Assembly (NCBI GenBank): GCA_018647275.1
Contig: JABGTH010000246.1
Coordinates: 1-7,150, forward strand
Direction: 5' to 3'
From: Paracoccaceae bacterium
Lineage (GTDB): Bacteria > Pseudomonadota > Alphaproteobacteria > Rhodobacterales > Rhodobacteraceae
Length of the DNA: 7,150 nucleotides
Both the position numbers and the translations under genes were made by a program. The notes under the pieces were generated by a model. It saw nothing but the letters and a program-made list of their open reading frames with translations. It was not told the origin of the DNA and made no database searches. Below, in pieces: positions 1 to 5,548 of this stretch (its first letter is position 1; every line of letters begins with the position of its first letter).

Positions 1-468
1 AATGACAGGATAGCCAATTTCTTCGCCGATGCGTTGTGCATCTTCGAGTGTTGGTACACCACCTGCGGAGCCTGGAACACATGGAACCCCTAGAGCCTTC
101 ATCGTGTCTTTGGCTGTGATCTTATCGCCCATAACGCGGATGTGTTCCGCTGTTGGGCCGATAAAGGTCAGACCGTGGTCCTCGATTATTTGAACGAAGT
201 TAGCGTTTTCAGACAAGAAACCATAACCAGGGTGAATCGCTTCTGCGCCTGTAATTTCGCATGCTGCGATAATCGCTGGGATCGAAAGATAAGATTGTTG
301 AGAAGACGGTGGACCGATGCAGACGCTTTCGTCGGCCATGCGAACGTGCATGGCGTCTGCGTCAGCTGTGGAGTGAACAGCAACGGAACCGATGCCCATT
401 TCACGCGCAGCGCGAATGACGCGCAATGCGATTTCTCCGCGGTTTGCGATCAGAATTTTTTTGAACAT
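1..468 (-). CDS. accC: Biotin carboxylase subunit of acetyl-CoA carboxylase, N-terminal part (cut by window edge)
   Basis: AccC is the cytoplasmic ATP-grasp enzyme that carboxylates the biotin on AccB using bicarbonate and ATP, the first half-reaction of acetyl-CoA carboxylase. Only the first 156 residues are present, and the frame stays open to base 1. Translation begins MFKKILIANRGEIALRVIRA, the classical start of the biotin carboxylase N-terminal domain. Next come HVRMADESVCIGPP (about 41-54), HPGYGFLSENANF (79-91) and MGDK (113-116), whose lysine matches the ATP-binding Lys116 of the E. coli enzyme. The family is about 450 residues, so roughly two thirds lie outside the window. The start is fixed by this homology and by an AAGG ribosome-binding site that overlaps the accB stop codon (TAAGG). 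The 10-bp gap after accB implies co-transcription and probable translational coupling. Propionyl-CoA or other acyl-CoA carboxylases share this domain, but the separate small AccB next door makes acetyl-CoA carboxylase by far the best reading. Confidence 0.96.
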   Translation of the reverse strand, partial: MFKKILIANRGEIALRVIRAAREMGIGSVAVHSTADADAMHVRMADESVCIGPPSSQQSYLSIPAIIAACEITGAEAIHPGYGFLSENANFVQIIEDHGLTFIGPTAEHIRVMGDKITAKDTMKALGVPCVPGSAGGVPTLEDAQRIGEEIGYPVI

Positions 469-478
469 TTTTAGCGCC

Positions 479-964
479 TTATTCGAGGATCACTAAAGGA
501 GAACCGAATTCAACAGCGGAACCATCATCGACCAAGATACGTGTCACTTTACCTGCGCGTGGGGCAGGGATGTGGTTCATTGTTTTCATCGCTTCAACGA
601 TTAGCAAAGTGTCACCTTCCGCTACAACGGTACCTACTGATACAAATGCTGGTGCGCCTGGTTCTGCTGCTAAGTAAATTGTTCCGACCATTGGCGATGT
701 AACCGCACCGGGATCTGATGCTGGATCAGCACTTTCAGCTGGCGTAGCGGCAGCGGGTGCCGCGGCAACAGGAGCTGCGGCCACAGGTGCTGCGACAGCG
801 GCTGCCATCACTTGCTGTGGTTGTTGTCTGCTAACTCGCACGTCGAGACTGTCGTCTTCACCATATTCGCGCTTAACTTTTACTTCAGTCAGATCGTTTT
901 CGCGCAGTACTTCGGCCAATGCCTGAATAAAGGCGACGTCTGCGTCACGGATGTTTTTTGTCAT
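479..964 (-). CDS. accB: Biotin carboxyl carrier protein of acetyl-CoA carboxylase
   Basis: This 161-residue protein carries the biotin that shuttles the carboxyl group between biotin carboxylase and carboxyltransferase. Three parts are visible. A charged N-terminal segment (1-46) contains LRENDLTEVKVKREYGEDDS. A low-complexity Ala/Pro linker (about 52-80) has VAAAP repeats. The C-terminal biotinyl domain (about 88-161) has the diagnostic EAMKTMNHIPAP, in which Lys127 is the predicted biotinylation site. The length is typical of the family. The start at 964 (MTKNIRDADVAFI) was chosen because the family begins at about this point. The frame is open upstream to 1180, but those 72 codons (starting MTWAPPKSKQ) resemble nothing in AccB. 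The ribosome-binding site at 964 is poor (CGGGAA close to the ATG), so a start a few codons upstream (MHRWDKARET) is not excluded. accC follows after 10 bp. aroQ, which often precedes accB in proteobacteria, is not seen upstream. Confidence 0.95.
   Translation of the reverse strand: MTKNIRDADVAFIQALAEVLRENDLTEVKVKREYGEDDSLDVRVSRQQPQQVMAAAVAAPVAAAPVAAAPAAATPAESADPASDPGAVTSPMVGTIYLAAEPGAPAFVSVGTVVAEGDTLLIVEAMKTMNHIPAPRAGKVTRILVDDGSAVEFGSPLVILE
740..796 (-). repeat. Degenerate 15-nt repeats encoding the Ala/Pro hinge of AccB
   Basis: Residues 57-75 of AccB are an imperfect five-residue repeat: VAAP, VAAAP, VAAAP, AAATP. At DNA level this is a degenerate 15-bp tandem repeat rich in GCN codons. 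Such Ala/Pro linkers are standard in biotinyl and lipoyl carrier proteins, where they give the swinging domain its mobility. Copy number tends to vary between relatives. Confidence 0.8.
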
Positions 965-1656
965 AGTTTCCCGAGCCTTGTCCCAACGGTGCATATGAAA
1001 GTCGCACCGACATCTTGTTGTTATGATGCTCTTATATGCGATGGCTTGACCTAAGGAAAGCAGAGACATTTTGATCGCGACGGCTAGCTTAATGCGTTGC
1101 TTTCTCGGTCTTTGAGATACAGGCTTTGGATCATTCGGGCAGTTGTGTTGTTGCTTTGATTTGGGAGGGGCCCAAGTCATGGAATTGGGTCAATGCCGAT
1201 CTTGTACTAGGCACCTGCCTTAGCATCGTTCCAATTTGTATTGGCGCAGAATCGAAATTTTCAAATGAGCTTTTAGGTCGCGATCTTTGCATCGCGTTCC
1301 AAATTCTACACTTTGACAGACTGCACGTGCATCGCCCCGAAAAGCTCTTGTTTTTGCGCAATGCCCCGCGACCATTGCAGTAGTGCTCTTTGAGGGCAGT
1401 GTGGCCATTGCAACATTGACCTGAGCCGTTGTCACTTGGGAGACTAACAACAAATGGGTTCTAGGCTGCCAGTTGGCGGGCGTAGTGTACTTATCACAGG
1501 GATAGCGTCGAGCAATCCCGTAATAGCTTGCTCAGGGAATAAAAGGTCACAGTTTTTGAATTGTAAAGGATAGGCAAGGTAATCCGATGGGGGTATTTGG
1601 CACAAAAAAGGCCGGATCTTTCGAACCGGCCCTTACATGTTTTCAAGCTACTGAAC
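965..1656. other. Long intergenic region without a recognisable gene
   Basis: This stretch lies between the end of the importer operon and accB. Both strands have only short open frames (up to 85 codons), and none has a good ribosome-binding site or a protein I recognise. I looked for a complete or decayed aroQ ahead of accB and saw no trace of its usual motifs. The only clear element is the terminator near 1604-1634. The accB promoter and 5' leader should lie here on the minus strand. A TATAAG hexamer sits near 1031-1036 on that strand, but it has no convincing -35 partner. Base composition looks more mixed and less codon-like than in the neighbouring genes. Confidence 0.7.
1604..1634 (-). 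terminator. Rho-independent terminator of the ABC importer operon
   Basis: Read on the minus strand, GGCCGG and CCGGCC form a six-pair G+C stem. It is extended inward past a T-T mismatch by TC/GA closing a GAAA tetraloop, and outward by a G-T wobble and two A-T pairs. A run of six T follows at once (1609-1604). It begins about 23 bp after the stop of the last ATPase gene. This is a textbook intrinsic terminator, and it separates the importer operon from the co-directional accB-accC genes. Confidence 0.93.
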
Positions 1657-2397
1657 TTAGATTGCGAGATATTCTTCGCGCAGTTGTTTGTTGTCGAGAA
1701 CTTCAGCCGCAGTGCCATCAAATACGATGCCACCGGTGTCCAAAATTACTGCGCGGTCAGCCAGTTTCAACGCACGCACAGCGTTTTGTTCAACAATCAC
1801 TGTCGTGATCCCTTGGTCTTTGATGATGCGAAGTGTCTTTTCGATCTCGTCAACGATAACTGGGGCTAGGCCCTCATACGGTTCATCTAGCAACAGAACT
1901 TTGATATCGCGGCAGAGGGCTCGGGCGATGGCAAGCATCTGCTGTTCACCACCTGAAAGTGTTACACCTTCTTGGTTGCGGCGTTCTTTCAGGCGAGGGA
2001 ATAGTTCGTACACGCGTTCGATCGACCAGCCTATAGGCGGTGCGATCTGCGCAAGCTTTAGGTTTTCTTCAACTGTTAGGCCCGCGATGATGCGCCGGTC
2101 TTCTGGGACTAGGCCCAAACCAACTTGAGATGCTTCATAGCTGGACATGTTGTGAAGTGGTTGATGATCCAACCAAATTTCACCACGGTTGACTTGTGGG
2201 TCATCTAGGCGTGCAATTGCGCGCAATGTTGAAGTCTTACCCGCACCATTCCGACCGAGAAGGGCTAAGATTTCCCCTTCATGAACGTTAAAGTTGATGC
2301 CTTGAACGATGTAGCTTTCGCCATAATAGGCATGCAGGTCCCAAATAGATAGGAATGCTGGTGCCGAAGCGGCTTGATTGGCGTTTGATGTTGTCAT
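1657..2397 (-). CDS. livF: ABC importer ATP-binding protein, LivF type
   Basis: This 246-residue cytoplasmic ATPase powers the Liv/HAAT-type importer, pairing with the LivG-type subunit. Visible motifs are Walker A GRNGAGKTS (48-56), VPEDRRI around 97-103 following the Q-loop region, the ABC signature LSGGEQQ (148-154), and Walker B VLLLDEP (167-173) followed by YEGLAP. The switch position reads IVEQN (201-205), with Gln where most ABC ATPases have His, which is normal for LivF. The start at 2397 (MTTSNANQAAS) is supported by a TAAGGA ribosome-binding site seven bases away that overlaps the livG stop codon. A longer open frame reaching 2718 is only overlap with livG. The N-terminus has about 14 residues ahead of the domain. 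The gene is last in the operon and is followed by a terminator. Family assignment is secure. The symbol denotes the family, and the substrate is not implied. Confidence 0.94.
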   Translation of the reverse strand: MTTSNANQAASAPAFLSIWDLHAYYGESYIVQGINFNVHEGEILALLGRNGAGKTSTLRAIARLDDPQVNRGEIWLDHQPLHNMSSYEASQVGLGLVPEDRRIIAGLTVEENLKLAQIAPPIGWSIERVYELFPRLKERRNQEGVTLSGGEQQMLAIARALCRDIKVLLLDEPYEGLAPVIVDEIEKTLRIIKDQGITTVIVEQNAVRALKLADRAVILDTGGIVFDGTAAEVLDNKQLREEYLAI

Positions 2398-2407
2398 GTT
2401 TTTTTCC

Positions 2408-3172
2408 TTACGCCGCGTCTTGTGTCTCGCCCAAATACGCTTCGCGCACTTTGGGGTGACCTTTGATGTTGTCAGGCGTATCTTCAACCAATGGTGTGCC
2501 CTGAGCCAAAACGGTAATCCGTTCAGCCAATGAGAATACAACGTGCATGTCGTGTTCAATGATGGCGATGGTGATGTCACGCTCGTCGCTGATTTGCTTG
2601 AGCAGATCAATCGTGTTGTTGGTGTCTGCACGTGCCATGCCAGCAGTCGGTTCATCCAGCAACAACAAACGCGGTTCTTGCGATAGGCACATGCCGATCT
2701 CAAGGCGACGTTTATCACCGCGAGACAGGGCAGCTGCGTTCATCGCATGTTTACCTGCCATATTCATTTCTTCGAGCATGTGTTGCGCGCGTTCTACCAT
2801 CTCTTTGTCGGCCAACATGTTTTTGAAGGCGCTTAGGTGAAACGCGCCATCACGTTTGGCAAAACAAGGGATCAGCATGTTTTCAAGCACGCTGAGATCT
2901 CCGAAGATCTCGGGTGTTTGGAAAACACGCGAAATACCCATTTGATTGATTTCATAAGGTTTGCGACCCAACACAGATTGCCCGTCAAACATGACCGAGC
3001 CAGTGTCTGGGATCAGCTTACCGACCAAACAGTTGAGCAAGGTGGATTTACCCGCGCCGTTCGGGCCAATGATCGCGTGGACCGAGTTTTCAGCCACACT
3101 TAAATTTACGTCGCCAAGCGCTTGCAAGCCGCCAAATCGTTTTCCTACGTTTTTTACTTCAAGGATACCCAT
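2408..3172 (-). CDS. livG: ABC importer ATP-binding protein, LivG/UrtD type
   Basis: This is the 254-residue first ATPase of the importer. Walker A GPNGAGKST is at 36-44, Q-loop Gln85 is in FQTPEIF, Walker B LLLLDEP ends at about 175, and the switch His207 is in IIEHDMHVV. The insertion after the Q-loop (about 100-125) and the C-terminal HPKVREAYLG segment are LivG hallmarks. The ABC signature is LSRGD (149-153) rather than LSGGQ. The following KRRLEIGMCL and PTAGMARADT recall UrtD (urea importer) as much as LivG, so the subfamily is uncertain. The start at 3172 (MGILEVKNVGKRFGG) is supported by AAGGAG eight bases upstream, overlapping the stop codon of the LivM-type gene. That gap is 12 bp, and livF follows after 10 bp. 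This spacing implies a single mRNA and coupled translation. Confidence 0.94.
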   Translation of the reverse strand: MGILEVKNVGKRFGGLQALGDVNLSVAENSVHAIIGPNGAGKSTLLNCLVGKLIPDTGSVMFDGQSVLGRKPYEINQMGISRVFQTPEIFGDLSVLENMLIPCFAKRDGAFHLSAFKNMLADKEMVERAQHMLEEMNMAGKHAMNAAALSRGDKRRLEIGMCLSQEPRLLLLDEPTAGMARADTNNTIDLLKQISDERDITIAIIEHDMHVVFSLAERITVLAQGTPLVEDTPDNIKGHPKVREAYLGETQDAA

Positions 3173-3184
3173 TTTCGTTTCTCC

Positions 3185-4393
3185 TTATTTCGCAGGGGTG
3201 TTGTTGCTGTCAGACCCGTCTTCGGTCTTCTTGCGTTTGAACAATTTGGCTAATCGCTGACCGCCTTCAACCAAGCCACCTGGCAGAAAGATGATGACCA
3301 TCATAAACAATAGACCCAATGTCAGGTGCCAGCCTTTGCCCACAAAGTAGTGCAGGATGCCAACGATGAAGTTTTCCAGACCATCTGGTAGGAAAGACAG
3401 CCACTGGTGCAAAATACCGTCGTTGATCTTGGATAAGATGTTTTTGAAGTATTCGTTAAATCCGGCACCCACGATTGGGCCAATCAAAGTACCAACACCG
3501 CCTAAGATTGCCATGATGACGATCTCACCGGATGCGGTCCAGTGCATACGCTCTGCTCCGGCAAGTGGGTCCATTGAAGAAAGTAGACCGCCTGCAAGAC
3601 CTGCATACATGCCAGAAATAACAAAGGCTGCAAGTGTGTAGGGTTTGGTGTTCAGGCCAGTATAATTCATGCGCTGTTGGTTAGACTTCACAGCCCGCAA
3701 CATCATCCCGAAAGGGGAGCGGAAGATGCGGATCGAAATGTAAAAAGCAACCAGCATCAAGATACCGCTCATGTAATAGCCGTTGTTAAACGTGAACTGC
3801 CAAGACCCGATATCCAACTTTGAGCTGTCGCTCATCGCCAAGCCGAACAAGTGAGGCGTGTCGGGCGCACTGCTGGATGCAAAGTACTGCGGGTCGTTTG
3901 AGTAGACCTGCAAACCTGTTTCGCCGTTGGTCAGGTTGTAGCTGGATGATGGATTCCCAAGAACTGAATAGGCAAGGTTGTAGGACATCTGTGCAAAAGC
4001 AAGTGTCAGGATCGAGAAGTAAATACCCGAGCGACGCAAGCTAACGTAGCCAATCGCGAGTGAGAAGATACCCGCAACAATCATCGATAGGATAAGAGCA
4101 GGGATAACATTCATGCTGAGCAGTTTGAACATCCAAACGGCTGAATACGAACCTATGCCTAAAAAGGCTGCGTGCCCGAAGGAAAGGTAACCTGTTAGGC
4201 CAAAGAGGATGTTAAAGCCGATAACAAGAATGCCAAAGATTACAAAACGCTGCATCAAGTCGGGATATCCCGCGTTGAACATCTGAGCTAGTGAAGACCC
4301 TTGAGGGAAAGGGTTCAGGATGAACGGCGCAAGAAGCACCATGGCTGCTACGATGACGAACAGCAGTGTGTCGCTTTTATTAAGTTTCAACAT
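3185..4393 (-). CDS. livM: ABC importer permease, LivM type
   Basis: This 402-residue inner-membrane permease forms the translocation pore with the LivH-type subunit. The N-terminal hydrophobic helix is at about 9-29. Family motifs follow in order: GLTGYLSFGHAAFLGIGSY (65-83), SLRRSGIYFSILTLAFAQM (118-136), the cytoplasmic coupling segment FGMMLRAVKSNQQRMNYTGLN (228-248), and GGVGTLIGPIVGAG (298-311). A late helix at about 356-371 precedes a basic, polar C-terminal tail (KLFKRKKTEDGSDS). Residues 146-205 form a long polar, Ser/Asn-rich loop without a hydrophobic segment. It is probably periplasmic and makes the protein longer than a minimal LivM. The start at 4393 has GGAGGA eight bases upstream, lying inside the last codons of the LivH-type gene (Met-Glu-Glu-stop). 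The 4-bp gap indicates tight coupling. The family is certain. The symbol is family-level only. Confidence 0.93.
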   Translation of the reverse strand: MLKLNKSDTLLFVIVAAMVLLAPFILNPFPQGSSLAQMFNAGYPDLMQRFVIFGILVIGFNILFGLTGYLSFGHAAFLGIGSYSAVWMFKLLSMNVIPALILSMIVAGIFSLAIGYVSLRRSGIYFSILTLAFAQMSYNLAYSVLGNPSSSYNLTNGETGLQVYSNDPQYFASSSAPDTPHLFGLAMSDSSKLDIGSWQFTFNNGYYMSGILMLVAFYISIRIFRSPFGMMLRAVKSNQQRMNYTGLNTKPYTLAAFVISGMYAGLAGGLLSSMDPLAGAERMHWTASGEIVIMAILGGVGTLIGPIVGAGFNEYFKNILSKINDGILHQWLSFLPDGLENFIVGILHYFVGKGWHLTLGLLFMMVIIFLPGGLVEGGQRLAKLFKRKKTEDGSDSNNTPAK

Positions 4394-4397
4394 GTTC

Positions 4398-5429
4398 TTA
4401 TTCCTCCATCACGCCACGGCGACCCATAAGGCCACGCGGACGAGTCAGAATGATGATAATTGCGACTAGGTAGATAATGATTTGGTCAATGCCCGGAAAG
4501 ATTGCTTTGACTTGGTTCATTGAAGCGAAAGCTTCAAGGATACCCAGCATAAATCCAGCAAGCACGGCACCGGGCAAACTGCCCATACCGCCAACAACAA
4601 CCACAACAAAGCTTAGAACCAAGAAGTCCATGCCCATGTGATAGTTGGGTGAGTTAATCGGCGCGTACATGACGCCCGCAAGACCAGCCACACAGGCGGC
4701 AATCGCGAACATAATTGTAAAGCGCTTGTCGATATTGATGCCCAACAATCCAACCGTTTCGCGATCTGCCATACCTGCTCGTACAACCATCCCGAAGGTG
4801 GTGAACTGAAGGAAGGCAAATACCGCTGCGATGATAATTGCGGAGAAAGCAAAGTAAACCATCCGCCAATAAGGGTAGATAATAGCGTTGGCCTCAAAGC
4901 CGATATAAGTCCCGAAATCGAATGACCCTCGGAAGGCCTCTGGTGCAGGTGTTGGGATCGGGTTGGCACCGTAGATAGCTTTGATAACCTCTTGTAAAAC
5001 AATGGCTAAACCAAATGTTACAAGAATTTGGTCTGCATGGGGGCGTTTGTAAAAGTGCTTGATCAGGCCACGCTCCATGATGATGCCAACGGCAGCCATA
5101 ATTGGAATTGCAAAGAAGATTGCAAGTGGAACAGACCAGTCTATTATACTAGCCCCGACCTCAGGGCCAAACCACGTCTCCACGATAGGTGTCTTGATCT
5201 TGGCAGGGTTACCCAAAAAGTCTGTCTTTGTAGGGTCTTCGGTGATGGTCGAAATGTTCAATATGCGTTGTAGCGTTACGGCGCAGAATGCACCGATCAT
5301 GAACAATGCACCATGAGCGAAGTTAACAACGCCCAATGTGCCAAAAATGAGTGTCAGCCCTAGCGCGATTAGCGCATAGGCAGAGCCCTTGTCGAGCCCG
5401 TTTAGAATTTGAAGAAGGATTTGATCCAT
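4398..5429 (-). CDS. livH: ABC importer permease, LivH type
   Basis: This 343-residue inner-membrane permease is the partner of the LivM-type subunit. It opens with the conserved SAYALIALGLTLIFGTLGVV (16-35) and NFAHGALFMIGAF, and ends with LTRPRGLMGRRG. The coupling segment VVRAGMADRETVGLLGINI is at 215-233, and VVVVGGMGSLPGAVLAG is at about 276-292. It is longer than a minimal LivH (roughly 300 residues). The extra length is mainly a polar stretch at about 58-95, between the first helices and the SVPLAIFF helix, probably a periplasmic loop. The start at 5429 is the only sensible one, as the next Met is residue 44. Its ribosome-binding site is poor (GGTGGG only three bases from the ATG). With the hairpin-containing 119-bp gap behind the binding-protein gene, this suggests the membrane genes are translated less than the receptor. 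Confidence 0.94.
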   Translation of the reverse strand: MDQILLQILNGLDKGSAYALIALGLTLIFGTLGVVNFAHGALFMIGAFCAVTLQRILNISTITEDPTKTDFLGNPAKIKTPIVETWFGPEVGASIIDWSVPLAIFFAIPIMAAVGIIMERGLIKHFYKRPHADQILVTFGLAIVLQEVIKAIYGANPIPTPAPEAFRGSFDFGTYIGFEANAIIYPYWRMVYFAFSAIIIAAVFAFLQFTTFGMVVRAGMADRETVGLLGINIDKRFTIMFAIAACVAGLAGVMYAPINSPNYHMGMDFLVLSFVVVVVGGMGSLPGAVLAGFMLGILEAFASMNQVKAIFPGIDQIIIYLVAIIIILTRPRGLMGRRGVMEE

Positions 5430-5457
5430 GGTCCCACCGATAACCTATGTAAGTGGT

Positions 5458-5479
5458 TTCCCCCGGAAAACCGGGGGAG
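5458..5479 (-). other. Very G+C-rich hairpin just upstream of the LivH-type permease gene
   Basis: TCCCCCGG (5459-5466) and CCGGGGGA (5471-5478) are perfectly complementary around a four-base loop, giving an eight-pair stem with seven G-C pairs. A G-T wobble (5458 with 5479) could extend it. On the minus strand it is followed by AAACCACTTACATAGG, not by a T-run, so it is not an ordinary intrinsic terminator in the operon direction. It ends about 20 bases before the weak ribosome-binding site of the permease gene. It could act as an RNA-stability element, a block to exonucleases, or a partial attenuator. Confidence 0.75.
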
Positions 5480-5511
5480 CCAATGACTTGTTTTTATTTT
5501 TAAATGCAAGG

Positions 5512-5541
5512 TTGCAAAGCCCGTTGTGACAGGCTTTGCAA
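5512..5541 (-). other. Ten-bp inverted repeat immediately after the binding-protein gene
   Basis: TTGCAAAGCC (5512-5521) and GGCTTTGCAA (5532-5541) are perfect inverted repeats separated by ten bases. The repeat starts seven bases after the binding-protein stop codon. In the operon direction the stem is followed by CCTTGCATTTAAAAATAAAAAC, which is A/T-rich but not a clean T-tract. It is therefore either a weak terminator allowing read-through or a 3'-end stabiliser of the binding-protein mRNA. Comparable hairpins between receptor and permease genes of ABC operons (for example malE-malF) are known to raise receptor mRNA levels over the rest of the operon. Confidence 0.75.
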
Positions 5542-5548
5542 TATGCGA

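Noticed and set aside
142..474. Plus-strand 110-codon open frame over accC
   Set aside because: It is antisense to an unmistakable accC reading frame, has no recognisable motif, and has an unlikely Cys/Phe/Arg composition.
1021..1060. TATAAG near 1031-1036 on the minus strand as an accB -10 box
   Set aside because: No acceptable -35 hexamer lies 16-18 bases upstream (the best is a TTTCCT-like sequence), so it was not listed as a promoter.
1161..1175. TTGGG-N5-CCCAA inverted repeat
   Set aside because: The five-bp arms do not extend further and no T-tract follows on either strand, so it is too weak to call a terminator or operator.
965..1180. Treating the 72-codon upstream extension as part of AccB
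   Set aside because: AccB proteins begin at about MTKNIRDADVAFI. The extension shows no family similarity and has no good ribosome-binding site at 1180.
1371..1411. Repeated CCATTGCA about 33 bases apart
   Set aside because: Only eight bases are repeated, with just two copies and no flanking similarity. This is compatible with chance, and there is no CRISPR-like periodicity anywhere in the window.
1126..1453. Short open frames on both strands between the operons (76-85 codons)
   Set aside because: None has a ribosome-binding site or a recognisable product. They overlap each other on opposite strands, as random open frames do.
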